A stretch of 64,000 bases of DNA from Thalassococcus arenae (GCF_019104745.1 NZ_JAHRWL010000001.1:62001-126000); one strand, 5' to 3'. Positions 25,969 through 35,439 are shown, numbered from the stretch's first letter. Made by a program: numbers and translations. Notes: a model not told the origin generated them from the letters alone.

Positions 25969-26076
25969 CGGCCCCCCTCCGGCGTTGCGTGCCGGGATCG
26001 GACCTGAGCGCAGGGCGTCTGTCAATCGCCTGCGTGCCGTTTCACCTGCGCCGAACCGCTGCGCGCGACAGGCGGA

Positions 26077-26274
26077 TCAGATGGAAAGCGTGCCCAGGAG
26101 TTCGTTGCGCGGCAGGCGGCTGACCTCGATCCCGGCATCGGTGCGGCGCAGGTTGTAGCCGTAGCCACGCATCCGGAAACGCCATTCGGTTTCCGACAGC
26201 ACCTTCTCGCGCTCGGCCAGCAGAAAGGCCCGGACCTCGGTCAGGTCGTCGGTCAGTTTGTCATCAGCGAACAT
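26077..26274 (-). CDS. small hypothetical protein
   Basis: A 65-residue protein not matched to a known family: MFADDKLTDDLTEVRAFLLA, then a basic middle WRFRMRGYGYNLRRTDAG and ELLGTLSI end. A GAGGAG ribosome site 7 nt before the ATG and coding-like composition support it. It could be co-transcribed with betC, 109 bp upstream of betC's start. Function unknown. Confidence 0.6.
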   Translation of the reverse strand: MFADDKLTDDLTEVRAFLLAEREKVLSETEWRFRMRGYGYNLRRTDAGIEVSRLPRNELLGTLSI

Positions 26275-26385
26275 CGCAGGGCTCCTCGTAATGCGGTTTC
26301 ACTGGACAGGAGCCTTGTTAAGAAATCGGTCCGCAATGCGTCCGAACCGGGGATTTTTCGAGATCGCAGGACAATCGCTGGCCGG

Positions 26386-27285
26386 TCAGGACTTTGTCTC
26401 GGGAACGGCCGGGGTCACGCGGCGTTTCAGCACGGCCTCGCGCCAGGTGATGAAGACCACCGCGCCGATGATCAGGCTGCCGCCGGCGATGACCCAGGGG
26501 TCGGCGGGTTCACCGAAGAACAGCGCTCCGAGCGCCACCGACCAGACCAGTTGCAGGAAGGTCACCGGCTGGGTGACCGCCACCGGCGCGGCGGCGAAGG
26601 CCAGCGTCATCGTGTAATGCCCGGCCGTGGCGAAGAAGGCGACCGCCGCGAGGATCAGGAGGTCGGACCAGCTTGGCCAGACCCAGACCGCGATGGCGAA
26701 GGGCGCCAGCCCGATGGTGACGGTGATCGACAAAAGCGCCACCACGACGGTGGCGGATTGTTCGCCGGAAAACATCTTGGCCATCAGGTAGGAGCCGGCG
26801 AAGAACAGCGCCGTGGCCAGCATGGCGATATGGCCGGGATCAAGCTCGCGAAAGCCCGGGCGGAGGATCAGAAGCGCCCCGAAAAGCGCCGCGCAGATCG
26901 CCAGGATGCGCCGGATCGCCAGCTTTTCGCCCAGGATAAACACAGCCAGAACAGTGACATAGACCGGGTTCAGATAGTTCATCGCCGTGACTTCGGCGAT
27001 CGGGATGCGGGTCATCGCGTAGAACCACAGCATCACGCCGCCGGTATGGAAGGCGCCGCGCAGGGCATGCAGTTTCCACAGCCGCGGGGTCATCTGCGCG
27101 GCGCGCAGGGCGGACCAGGCGGGGATCAGGAAGACCAGGCCGATGACGTAGCGCAGAAAGGCCGATTCCGCCGCCGGGATGCGCCCGCCCAGCGTCTTGA
27201 CCAGGGCGGTGACGGCGACGAAACACAGGCCGGTGAGGATCATCCAGAAGATGCCGAGACCGGGGCGGGAGGGGCTTTGGGTCAT
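26386..27285 (-). CDS. EamA/DMT-superfamily transporter
   Basis: A 299-residue inner-membrane protein with about ten hydrophobic segments and two EamA repeats (LGIFWMILTGLCFVAVTALV at the N-terminus; LATALFFAGSYLMAKMF at the second repeat). Typical motifs AEVTAMNYLNPVYVTVLAVF and VTQPVTFLQLVWSVALGALFF are present. Probable metabolite exporter; substrate unknown. It stands alone, upstream of a poly-C tract on its own strand side. Confidence 0.88.
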   Translation of the reverse strand: MTQSPSRPGLGIFWMILTGLCFVAVTALVKTLGGRIPAAESAFLRYVIGLVFLIPAWSALRAAQMTPRLWKLHALRGAFHTGGVMLWFYAMTRIPIAEVTAMNYLNPVYVTVLAVFILGEKLAIRRILAICAALFGALLILRPGFRELDPGHIAMLATALFFAGSYLMAKMFSGEQSATVVVALLSITVTIGLAPFAIAVWVWPSWSDLLILAAVAFFATAGHYTMTLAFAAAPVAVTQPVTFLQLVWSVALGALFFGEPADPWVIAGGSLIIGAVVFITWREAVLKRRVTPAVPETKS

Positions 27286-27357
27286 GCGTTCTTGGTAGCG
27301 GTTCTGCGCGCCGCGGCAAGGGGTGTGCGGCCGCCGCGGAGCGTGGGGCCAGACCCT

Positions 27358-27370
27358 CCCCCCCCCCCCC
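27358..27370. repeat. homopolymer tract of 13 C
   Basis: Thirteen consecutive C on the plus strand in the gap between the argO-like gene's 3' end and the start of the EamA gene. It lies upstream of the EamA start (27285), so a length change could alter that promoter region, or the tract may simply be unstable in sequencing. Confidence 0.7.
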
Positions 27371-27397
27371 GGAAGACCTCTGGCCGGAGGACGCGGA

Positions 27398-27991
27398 TCA
27401 GCCGAGCAGGAGCTTGGCGGCGATGGCCCACATGGTCAGGCCGATGAGGATGTCGAGGACCTGCCAGGCGCGCGGACGGGCAAAGAAGGGCGCCAGCGCG
27501 CGGGCCCCATAACCCAATGAGAAAAAGAAGAAAAACGAGGCCGTCATGGCACCGAGCGCGAAGGCCAGCCGGTCGTCGTACTGGGCCGACACCGCGCCCA
27601 GCAAGACCACGGTATCGAGATAGACATGAGGGTTGAGCCAGGTCAGGGCGAGGCAGGTGAGCACGGCGGTCCTGAGGCTGGTGGTGCCCTGCCCGGCTTC
27701 GAGCGACTGGCCGCCGCGCCAGGCCGACAGGAAGGTGCGCGCGCCATACCAGACCAGGAAGGCCGCGCCGGCCAGCCGCATGAAAAACTCCAGTCCCGGC
27801 AAGGCCTTGGCCAGTGCGCCGAAGCCCGCGACTCCAGCCGCGATCAGCGCCGCGTCCGAGACCGCGCAGACCAGCACCACGGGCAGCACGTGCTGGCGCC
27901 GCAACCCCTGGCGCAGCACGAAGGCGTTCTGCGCGCCGATGGCGAGGATCAGGCTGAAACCCAAAGCGAACCCGGCGAAAGCGGCGGTCAT
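27398..27991 (-). CDS. LysE/ArgO-family amino-acid exporter
   Basis: A 197-residue inner-membrane protein with five to six hydrophobic segments and the LysE/ArgO start GFALGFSLILAIGAQNAFVLRQG. The conserved LTWLNPHVYLDT segment is near residue 128. The family exports lysine and arginine. The start at 27991 was chosen by family length; the longer frame upstream reads through repeat sequence and is not coding. An argP-type LysR activator is not adjacent. Confidence 0.9.
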   Translation of the reverse strand: MTAAFAGFALGFSLILAIGAQNAFVLRQGLRRQHVLPVVLVCAVSDAALIAAGVAGFGALAKALPGLEFFMRLAGAAFLVWYGARTFLSAWRGGQSLEAGQGTTSLRTAVLTCLALTWLNPHVYLDTVVLLGAVSAQYDDRLAFALGAMTASFFFFFSLGYGARALAPFFARPRAWQVLDILIGLTMWAIAAKLLLG

Positions 27992-28391
27992 GTCGGCGTC
28001 CTGTCTGCGTCGGCGCTTGGTGCCCGAGACGGTCGGAATTGGCAAGCGGGCGAAAAAAGCCGCGCGGGTCACGGGGTTTTGAAAGGGGGTCGGTTCGGCC
28101 GGTTCGCGGCGGTGTCCCGGGCAGCGATCCGTCCTGTTTCCTGCCGGTTCGGGACGGATCGGTGGGGCGGTTTTCGGGCGGATCGGCGGTGCGGGCCGAG
28201 CAATCCGTCCGATTCGACGCGATTTCGGGACGGATCGGTCGGGCGGGATCGGCGGATGTGAAAGACCGGTCGCGCCTGCGCGCGGTGCCTCAACGATCGC
28301 GGGTTCGGCCCGGGCGGCGGATGCGGCCGGAGGACGAGGTCGGCCGCCGCCGGGATGCTGAGCCGGCCCCCGGCCGCGTTGTGCGGCCGGG
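27992..28391. other. 400-bp non-coding stretch with palindromic repeat units
   Basis: No ORF with coding character on either strand. It holds the two palindromic units listed separately (28126-28170 and 28203-28246). The rest shows nothing recognisable. Confidence 0.6.
28126..28246. repeat. two tandem palindromic units, 76-bp period
   Basis: Unit 1 has ATCCGTCC (28127-28134) / GGACGGAT (28152-28159). Unit 2 has ATCCGTCC (28203-28210) / GGACGGAT (28228-28235). Both have 17-nt loops and are followed by CGGT(G/C)GGGCGG. The identical spacing suggests duplication of one element. Confidence 0.75.
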
Positions 28392-28879
28392 CTAGCGCCG
28401 CGCCAGCATCGGCAGGACCGGGGCCCATCGGGTTTCCCGAGGCGGTCCCGATGGCCGGAAACCAGGCTTTCCGCAGACGGCGATCGCGCGGGCATTGTCC
28501 GGATGCGGGTCGGTGGCGATCAGCGGGGCGCCGGCATCGAACAGCGCCCGCATCCTGATGCGCAGGAACGCCGATCCATGTCCGACGCCGACGAGGTCGC
28601 GCCCGCGAAATCTTGGTCGATGCCCCGCGTGCCCCGGGGCAAGCCGGCGAAGTGGTGATCGCCCCATCCATGCACCGTGTCGTCCTGCATGAAGGCGAAG
28701 GGCCGCCCGGCGCGTGACACGATCCAGCGCGCGACCCGCGGATCGGCCAGGGTTAGTTCGTCGCAGGGCTGGTCAGACTGTCACCACGCGCGCACATGCG
28801 GGCGCACCAGCCAGGTCCCGAGCAATGCGAGATCGTCCAGGGTCGCCTTGCCAAACGCGTCGTCATCGGGCGCGATCAT
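28392..28879 (-). pseudogene. broken GNAT acetyltransferase, AAC(6')-like
   Basis: Reading the minus strand from ATG 28879 gives DDLALLGTWLVRPHVRAW, then an in-frame TGA (about 28783) where a Trp is expected. The same frame continues LADPRVARWIVSRAGRPFAF, MQDDTVHGWGDHHFAGLPRG and TRGIDQ. The homology then shifts frame (near 28600) to DLVGVGHGSAFLRIRMRALF, IATDPHPDNARAIAV and RETRWAPVLPMLARR, ending at 28392. The order RPFAFMQ, GIDQ, GxGxG/S acetyl-CoA loop and DPHPDNARAI fits GNAT proteins of the aminoglycoside 6'-N-acetyltransferase branch. One stop plus one frameshift means no intact product. Confidence 0.82.
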
Positions 28880-29070
28880 TCGGGCAGTCCAGCAGAATGT
28901 CCGACGATCGTGCCGGGCCGGCGATCATGCCGGGCGGGACATCGTGACGTGCGACGCGCGGGACCGCGGCGCGGGCGGATCCGATTGGCGGAAAACGACA
29001 TCGCGTCGCAACCGGACGCGCAGGGATCGGCCAAGGGCGTTGAGTGTCGGGAAACCCGCGAGAGAAGACG

Positions 29071-30282
29071 ATGCACGAGCGCCGGATACCCGAATGGCTG
29101 CGCCACGCCCCGGCGCCGAGCCTGCGCGGCTTTGCCGTGCTTGCCGGGTTCGAGGCGATCGCCCGGGGGATGCTGATCTCGGTCTTTCCGGTGGTGATCT
29201 ACGCCGCCCTGGGGGATGTGCGGGTCGTGTCGGGGGTGTATTTCGCCATCGGCGCGGTGTCGCTGCTGGTCGGGCTGCTGGTGCCCTTCGTGATCCGGTT
29301 CGTGCCGCGCTGGTGGGTCTACGTGACGGGCGCGCTGATGTTCGTGACGGGCGCCCTGGCGGCGACGCAGGACAGCCCCGGCGCGGTGGTGGCGGGGCTT
29401 GCGCTGACGACATGCGCGGTGGTCACCACCTTTGTCTGCTTCAACGCCTACGTGCTGGATCACGTGGCCAAGGTCGAGCTTGGACGGTTCGAGACGTCGC
29501 GGCTGTTCTACAGCGCGCTTGGCTGGACCATCGGCCCGGCGACCGGGACGGCGCTGTATGCCTGGTGGCCGCCGGCGCCGTTCGTGATCTCGGCGCTGGC
29601 GTCCTGCACCATGCTGGCGGTGTTCCTGGTGATGCGCCTGGGCAATGGCCGGCTGATCGCGAAACGCCGCAGACCCGCCGCCAACCCCTTTGCCTATTTC
29701 CGGCGCTTCGCCGCGCAACCGCGCCTGGTGGCCGGCTGGGTCTTTGCCGTGGTGCGGTCCTGCGGGTGGTGGATCTACATGGTGTACCTGCCGATCTTCG
29801 CGGTGCAGAACGGCTTTGGCAACCAGCTGGGCGGGATCGTGCTGTCGATCTCGAATGCCGGGCTGTTCCTGGTCCCGGTGATGCTGCGCTTCATGCAGCG
29901 CCATTCGGTGCGCGCCGCGGTGCGCACCGGGTTCCTGATGTCGGGGCTGCTGTTCGTGCTGGCGGGGATGCAGGGCGGCGCGCCCGGGCTGGCGATCGCG
30001 CTGCTGCTGGCGGGGTCGTTCTTTCTGATCCTGCTCGACCTGTCGGCGGGGTTGCCGTTCCTGCTGGCGGTCAAGCCGTCGGAGCGCACCGAGATGTCGG
30101 CGATCTATTCCAGCTACCGGGATTTCTCCGGCATCGCGACGCCGGGTGCGGCCTGGCTGGTGCTGCTGGCCGCACCGCTTTCGGCGGTGTTCGTGGCGGG
30201 CGGCGCCGGGTTGCTGGTGATGTGGGTGGTGGCGCGGCGGCTGCACCCGCGGCTGGGCCGGGCGCGGCTGGCGGTGTCGTAG
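29071..30282 (+). CDS. MFS transporter
   Basis: A 403-residue inner-membrane protein with about twelve hydrophobic segments, a central basic loop (RLIAKRRRPAANPFAYFRRF) and MFS-like organisation. It starts MHERRIPEWLRHAPAPSLRG, followed by FAVLAGFEAIARGMLISVFP. Substrate unknown. The ATG at 29071 follows GAGAGAAG; a start 27 nt earlier is possible. It is alone on the plus strand in an accessory-looking zone. Confidence 0.83.
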   Translation: MHERRIPEWLRHAPAPSLRGFAVLAGFEAIARGMLISVFPVVIYAALGDVRVVSGVYFAIGAVSLLVGLLVPFVIRFVPRWWVYVTGALMFVTGALAATQDSPGAVVAGLALTTCAVVTTFVCFNAYVLDHVAKVELGRFETSRLFYSALGWTIGPATGTALYAWWPPAPFVISALASCTMLAVFLVMRLGNGRLIAKRRRPAANPFAYFRRFAAQPRLVAGWVFAVVRSCGWWIYMVYLPIFAVQNGFGNQLGGIVLSISNAGLFLVPVMLRFMQRHSVRAAVRTGFLMSGLLFVLAGMQGGAPGLAIALLLAGSFFLILLDLSAGLPFLLAVKPSERTEMSAIYSSYRDFSGIATPGAAWLVLLAAPLSAVFVAGGAGLLVMWVVARRLHPRLGRARLAVS

Positions 30283-30337
30283 CGGACGGGTTCCGGCGGC
30301 GGCTCGAGGGCATGGCGCGTCCGGGTCGCGGCGGTCG

Positions 30338-30901
30338 TCACCGCCCGAACAGGATGTCGCCCCGGATGGAGCGCCCGATCAGCGTTTCGACGCCTGCCAT
30401 GCTCAACAACGCGCCCCGAGGCATGATGCGCGGGATGCGCCCCGTACGTAGCGCGAATTCGTCGCCCCGAATGATCGCGGTGATATCGCTGGAGAAGAGC
30501 GGGCCCGGCCGGCATTCCCACCGACCGCCATATTGCCGAACGACCGGGTTGTAGGAGCTTTTCGGGTATCGAAAACAGATCACCGCGCCGCCATTCGGGG
30601 CGGAGCCCGCTTGGACCTTCCATTCGCTGGGCACCGCGATGGTGTTGCCCGGATACCAGAGATGGGCGGTGCCGTCCGGATGAAAGTATTCGATCTGCGT
30701 GCCGTGGCCACGGCCGTCGAATTTGACGGTCGTTCCCGCCAGTTGCCGCCGCATGTTAGCGGGGTCTTGCGACAGGACGGTGCGCGCGGCGACAGGCATG
30801 GGGCGCGCCACTGTCTCGGGTCCGCAGGACGCGGTCACCCAGCAGGCACAGAGCAGCAGGACGAGCAAGAGCCTGGATGGTCTGGTCACGCTTGTCTCCA
30901 T
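30338..30901 (-). CDS. hypothetical lipoprotein
   Basis: A 187-residue protein with a likely lipoprotein signal (PSRLLLVLLLCACWVTASC, cysteine at about residue 26). The mature part has TTVKFDGRGHGTQIEYFHPD, GTAHLWYPGN, the EWKV segment, ICFRYPKSSYNP and GGRWECRPGP, which looks like one compact domain with paired Cys. I do not recognise the family with certainty. The start at 30901 was chosen because it gives the signal peptide. Confidence 0.65.
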   Translation of the reverse strand: METSVTRPSRLLLVLLLCACWVTASCGPETVARPMPVAARTVLSQDPANMRRQLAGTTVKFDGRGHGTQIEYFHPDGTAHLWYPGNTIAVPSEWKVQAGSAPNGGAVICFRYPKSSYNPVVRQYGGRWECRPGPLFSSDITAIIRGDEFALRTGRIPRIMPRGALLSMAGVETLIGRSIRGDILFGR

Positions 30902-31097
30902 GGGGTCGGCCCTGCGCAAGGCGGTCACGGCTGACGATAGATCAGGCGGACTGACGCGCCCGCGACGATCCATATCATGCCCGAGGCCCGATTCCACGTC
31001 TAGCCCGCCGATGCGCGAACACGGGAATAAGGAATTGCCGAAACCTGCCCGGCCTGTACGGCATGCGGCGACAGGCTCTGCCCGAGGGAGGCAATCG

Positions 31098-31424
31098 TCA
31101 CCAGGCCCTATCGTTTGATCCAGGGCTGGACGCGTTGCCGGGCTGGTCGGGCGTCATGCCTTCGAGACCGACGGTGCATCCGGCACGGGACGCGACAATC
31201 CTGAGATCGGACGTCTGGGAATTGATTCGTTCGGATGTGATTGTCCGCCCATCCCCGGCGGTCGCCCTGAGCTTCAAGCTTTGATAACCGAGGGATTCGA
31301 TGCCGCGCATGACGGCCTCGGCGTCGGGACACCGCGTGCAGATGTCGACGGCCCGACGCGCCGCGGCAAAGCGGTGCGCGTGGGCGGGCGTTTGACTGAT
31401 GGTTGCGGTATGGACCGGCGGCAT
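31098..31424 (-). CDS. hypothetical protein, possibly a remnant
   Basis: A 108-residue frame with protein-like content (AVDICTRCPDAEAVMRGIES, LGYQSLKLRATAGDGR, RIVASRAGCTVGLEGMTPDQ). No family was recognised and no ribosome site is clear. An expected signal peptide upstream is absent, so it may be the surviving part of a longer exported protein. It lies in the accessory zone between the lipoprotein and yebC. Confidence 0.35.
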   Translation of the reverse strand: MPPVHTATISQTPAHAHRFAAARRAVDICTRCPDAEAVMRGIESLGYQSLKLRATAGDGRTITSERINSQTSDLRIVASRAGCTVGLEGMTPDQPGNASSPGSNDRAW

Positions 31425-31692
31425 GCCGGCGCTTCCCGCAATCGTACGCGTCTCGGGGTCGGCCCATTGTGAGCGCCGTCCTGTCCGGACCGTCCGGCGC
31501 GCGAAATGACGCCGGTGTCGCCTTCGTCACAGCGCGGGCGAGGCTGCCCGATGCGGGACCCGAAGCGGAGCGGTCGTCGTGGTCGACGAAGGGCTGATGC
31601 CCGTAACAAGCGCGGCGCGCGGTCTGCCCGGATGTCTGCACCACCGCGGGTCGGCTCTGCAATGCGGCGGGAGCCCGGCCCGGAAGGCGGCG

Positions 31693-32445
31693 TTATTCGG
31701 CAGCGTCGAGTTGGGCCATCACCGCGTCGGAGGCTTCGAAATTGGTGGTGACGCGCTGCACGTCGTCGTCATCCTCGAGCGCGTCGACCAGTTTCATCAG
31801 CGCCTGCATGCCGTCGAAATCAAGCTCGGTCGTGGTGGTGGGGGACCAGATGAGCTTGGTCGATTCCGACTCACCCAGGGTCGCTTCCAGCGCCGATGCG
31901 ACGTCGTTGAGGTCGGTGTCGGCGCAGGTGATGATATGGCCGTCCTCGGAGCTGTCGACATCCTCGGCGCCGGCCTCGATCGCGGCCATCATGACGGTGT
32001 CGGCGTCACCCGCCGAGGCGGGATAGGTGATTTCGCCCTTGCGTTCGAACATGAAGCCGACCGAGCCGGTTTCGCCCAGGTTGCCGCCGTTCTTGGTGAA
32101 GGTCGACCGCACGTTCGACGCGGTGCGGTTGCGGTTGTCGGTCATCGCCTCGACGATCACCGCGACGCCGTTCGGGCCGTAGCCCTCGTAGCGGATTTCC
32201 TCGTAATCCTCGCCCTCGCCGCCGGTGGCCTTCTTGATGGCGCGTTCGATGTTGTCCTTGGGCATCGACTGGCCGCGGGCCTCTTTCACCGCCAGGCGCA
32301 GGCGCGGGTTCTTGTCGGGATCGGGATCGCCCATCTTGGCGGCGATGGTGATTTCCTTGGAAAGCTTGGAGAACAGCTTGGCGCGCAGCTTGTCCTGACG
32401 GCCCTTGCGGTGCTGGATGTTCGCCCATTTGGAATGGCCGGCCAT
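31693..32445 (-). CDS. YebC/PmpR-family transcription/translation regulator
   Basis: A 250-residue member of the YebC/PmpR (TACO1) family, DNA-binding regulators or translation factors for polyproline and similar stalls, depending on the member. The N-terminal [19 protein letters not shown] is nearly invariant, and [20 protein letters not shown] lies near residue 87. The start at 32445 is fixed by that N-terminus. A ruvCAB cluster, common next to yebC elsewhere, is not present here. Confidence 0.96.
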   Translation of the reverse strand: MAGHSKWANIQHRKGRQDKLRAKLFSKLSKEITIAAKMGDPDPDKNPRLRLAVKEARGQSMPKDNIERAIKKATGGEGEDYEEIRYEGYGPNGVAVIVEAMTDNRNRTASNVRSTFTKNGGNLGETGSVGFMFERKGEITYPASAGDADTVMMAAIEAGAEDVDSSEDGHIITCADTDLNDVASALEATLGESESTKLIWSPTTTTELDFDGMQALMKLVDALEDDDDVQRVTTNFEASDAVMAQLDAAE

Positions 32446-32574
32446 GGGGTGCCTCGTTCTGGTGTTCGGGGTGGCGGATTTGCGCGCCTCTCTAGCCCAA
32501 GGCGGCGGGGCTTGCCAAGGCCTTGCGCGCAAGGCCCGCTTGGCAAGCGCGGGCAAAGCGGCTAAGGCGCGGGG

Positions 32575-33300
32575 ATGGCACGCTTTCTGCTTTTGCAGCT
32601 GCGCCCCGAAACCGAGGCCAGCGACGACGAATACCGCGCCTTCCTGGACAAGGGCGGGTTGCGCGGCGACCAGGTGCACCGCGTGCGGCTGGATCGCGAG
32701 GACCTGCCCGCGGGGCTGGACGTGGCGGATTACGCCGGGGTGATCGTCGGCGGCGGCCCTGGTTGCGTGTCGGACGCGCCGGCCGACAAGAGCCCGGTCG
32801 AGGCCCGGATCGAGGCGGCCTGCCTGTCGCTGATGCCGCGGATCACGCGGGACGACGTGCCGTTCCTGGGCTGCTGCTATGGCATCGGCATCCTGGCCCA
32901 TCACCTGGGCGCCGAGGTGTCCAAGGCGCGCTATGGCGAGCCGGTGGGCGCGGTGGACTGTCGGGTGACGGCGCCCGATCCGCTGCTGGACGGCCTGCCC
33001 GAGCGCTTCGCGGCCTTCGTCGGCCACAAGGAGGCGGTGCAGGCGCTGCCCGAGGGCGCGGTGCAGCTGCTGGCCTCGGACCCCTGCCCGTTCCAGATGA
33101 TCCGGCACGGCCGGAATGTCTATGCCACCCAGTTCCACCCCGAGGCCGACGCGGCGGTGTTCGAGACCCGCATCCGGGTCTATGGCGGGCGCGGCTATTT
33201 CGCGCCCGAAGAGGCCGACGGGTTGATCGCCATGTGCCGCGCCGCCGACGTGGTCTGGCCCGCGCGCATCCTGCGGAATTTCGTCGCGCGGTACGGGTGA
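32575..33300 (+). CDS. class I glutamine amidotransferase (GMP-synthase-like)
   Basis: A 241-residue stand-alone class I glutaminase-fold protein. The nucleophile elbow is [16 protein letters not shown] (second Cys near residue 102) and the His-Glu pair is in [10 protein letters not shown] near residue 185. The usual GGPGCV segment is present. Likely an amide transferase or gamma-glutamyl hydrolase with unknown acceptor. It diverges from yebC, with 129 bp between the starts. Confidence 0.88.
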   Translation: MARFLLLQLRPETEASDDEYRAFLDKGGLRGDQVHRVRLDREDLPAGLDVADYAGVIVGGGPGCVSDAPADKSPVEARIEAACLSLMPRITRDDVPFLGCCYGIGILAHHLGAEVSKARYGEPVGAVDCRVTAPDPLLDGLPERFAAFVGHKEAVQALPEGAVQLLASDPCPFQMIRHGRNVYATQFHPEADAAVFETRIRVYGGRGYFAPEEADGLIAMCRAADVVWPARILRNFVARYG

Positions 33301-33643
33301 GCGGGGCGGCTGGGTTTGCGTGCGGTCAACCGTCCCCGGCGGCCGTTCGCATTTATTGCGGCGAAGGTCCGGTTTGAGCCCTTGGCGGATATCCCCCTTG
33401 CGCGAATAGCGCCGAAGGCGCCGCGCATCGCCGGGCCGCCCCCCGGCACGGCGATTTGTCACCACCAGCGCAAGGCTCGGGTATTGTCCGCACTTGGCTG
33501 ACATAAAGCGCCCAATGCCGACGGTTGATCGCCGCACCGCGGCCCGGCAATGCGCGGCTTGTCGCTCTTCTGCCGAAAGACCGCTCCGTCCGCCGTGGTG
33601 TCATCCGCGCGCATTGCTGCGAAGGTCTGCTTTCCGCCCCGCC
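33301..33643. other. 343-bp gap with a short direct repeat
   Basis: No credible gene. It holds two related 21-bp segments at 33355-33375 and 33613-33633 (ATTGCGGCGAAGGTC... and ATTGCTGCGAAGGTC..., 18 of 21 identical), each before or after a gene end. Nothing else recognised. Confidence 0.55.
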
Positions 33644-35422
33644 CTACAACGGCCAGAAGATCGGGATCAGCACCGAGGCGACGACGCCCATCAGCAGGTT
33701 CATCCCCAGCCCCACGCGCACGAAATCGGTGAAGCGGTAGCCGCCGGGGCCGTAGACCAGGGTGTTGGTCTGGTAGCCTATCGGCGTGGCGAAGGCGCAG
33801 GAGGCGGCGATCATCACCGCCACGACCAGCGGCCGCGGATCGACGCCCACGGCCGCCGCCAGGCCGATGGCGATCGGGGTCACGACCACGGCGACGGCGT
33901 TGTTGGACACCGCCTCGGTCAGGGCCGAGGTCAGGAAGAACACCGCCGCCACCAGCAACACCGGCGGCAGGTCCATCATCGCCGGGGCGATGGCCTTGAC
34001 CACAAGCGCCACGGCGCCCGAGCTTTCCAGCGCCGCGCCGATGGCCAGCATGGCGAAGATCAGCGCCAGCAACTGGCCCTCGACGAAGGAGAAGGCCTCG
34101 TCCGAGTCGATGCAGCGGGTCAGGAACACCACCGCCACCGCGATCACCGCCAGCGCCAGGATCGGCGCGACGCCGAGCGCCGACAGGATGACGATACCCG
34201 CCAGTGCGGCCAGCGCGATGGGCGCGTGGCTGCGGCGATAGGCGCGGGCGGCGGGTTTGGAGACATCCACCAGCCCCATGTCGTCGGCCAGCCGCTTGAT
34301 GTCGTCGGGCGCGCCTTCGAGCAGCAGCGTGTCGCCGACGCGCACCACCAGTTGATCCAGCTGGCGGCCGATATTCTGGTTCCGCCGGTGCACCGCCAGC
34401 GGGTAGACGCCGTAGCGGCGGCGCAGGCGCAGCGCGCCCAGCGACCGGCCGACCATCTTGCAGCCCGGCGTGATCAGCACCTCGACCGTCGTCGTCTCGG
34501 TGGCGGAGACCTGGTCGACGCGCTTGAGTTCCTTGTTGTTCTGCAGGCTGAGCAATTCGGTCATCTGGGTGCGCAGCACCACCCGGTCGCCGACCTGCAG
34601 CGTCACGCCATCCAGGTTGCGGCGCAGCGATTCGTCGCCGCGGATCACGTCGACCAGCCGCACGCCTTCGCGCTTGAACAGCTGCACGCCCAGCACCTCG
34701 CGGCCGATCAGGTTGCTGTCGGGGGGGATCACCGCCTCGGTGAAGAATTTCATCTTGGACCGGTCCGACAGCATCCCCGCCATCGAGGTGCGGTCGGGCA
34801 GCAGGAAGGGGCCGACGACCAGCAGGTAGGCCATGCCGCAGACCACAAGGATCAGCGCCACCGGGGTGACCTCGAAGATGGTGAAGGGTTCCAGCCCGGC
34901 GCCGCGCGCCACGCCGTCGACCAGCAGGTTGGTCGAGGTGCCGATCAGCGTCGTGGTGCCGCCCAGGATCGCGGCATAGCTGAGCGGGATCAGCAGCTTG
35001 GAGGGTGCGAGGCCGAGAACCTTGGCGAGCTGCACGAAGATCGGCAGCATCACCACCACGACGGGCGTGTTGTTCATGAAGGCCGAGGCGACGATCACCA
35101 CCGCCATGATCATCGCCATCGCCCGGCGCGGGCGCTTTTGCACCTCGCTTTGCGCAAAGCTGGTGAAGGCATCCAGCGCCCCGGTGCGCACCAGCGCCCC
35201 CATCACCAGGAACATCGCGGCGATGGTCCAGGGCGCGGGGTTGGACAGCACCGAGACCGCCGCGTCATAGGGCAGCGCGCCCAGCGCCAGCAGCACCGCG
35301 ACGCCGCCCATGGCCACCACCTCGGTCGGGTAGGTTTCGCGCAGGAACAGCACGAACATGCCCGCCACGGTGGCGAGCGTGACATAAGCCTGCGCCGTCT
35401 GGCTCAGCTCGAAAATGCCCAT
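33644..35422 (-). CDS. SLC13-family transporter with TrkA-C domains
   Basis: A 592-residue inner-membrane anion or dicarboxylate:Na+ symporter-like protein. The N-terminal half has membrane helices and the SLC13 segment FMNNTPVVVVMLPIFVQLA; the second half has TEAVSNNAVAVVVTPIAI. Two RCK/TrkA-C regulatory domains sit between (around residues 215-390, with VGDRVVLRTQMTELLSL and VGDTLLLEGAPDDIKRLADD). Sulfate, citrate and similar anions are candidates; the substrate is unproven. The start at 35422 (MGIFELSQTAQAY) replaces a longer upstream frame that overlaps the next gene. Confidence 0.92.
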   Translation of the reverse strand: MGIFELSQTAQAYVTLATVAGMFVLFLRETYPTEVVAMGGVAVLLALGALPYDAAVSVLSNPAPWTIAAMFLVMGALVRTGALDAFTSFAQSEVQKRPRRAMAMIMAVVIVASAFMNNTPVVVVMLPIFVQLAKVLGLAPSKLLIPLSYAAILGGTTTLIGTSTNLLVDGVARGAGLEPFTIFEVTPVALILVVCGMAYLLVVGPFLLPDRTSMAGMLSDRSKMKFFTEAVIPPDSNLIGREVLGVQLFKREGVRLVDVIRGDESLRRNLDGVTLQVGDRVVLRTQMTELLSLQNNKELKRVDQVSATETTTVEVLITPGCKMVGRSLGALRLRRRYGVYPLAVHRRNQNIGRQLDQLVVRVGDTLLLEGAPDDIKRLADDMGLVDVSKPAARAYRRSHAPIALAALAGIVILSALGVAPILALAVIAVAVVFLTRCIDSDEAFSFVEGQLLALIFAMLAIGAALESSGAVALVVKAIAPAMMDLPPVLLVAAVFFLTSALTEAVSNNAVAVVVTPIAIGLAAAVGVDPRPLVVAVMIAASCAFATPIGYQTNTLVYGPGGYRFTDFVRVGLGMNLLMGVVASVLIPIFWPL

Positions 35423-35439
35423 GGAATATGTCCCTGCTC

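Noticed and set aside
26230-26385. A second coding region in the short gap between the small ORF and the EamA gene
   Set aside because: Frames here are short, lack ribosome sites and overlap the small ORF.
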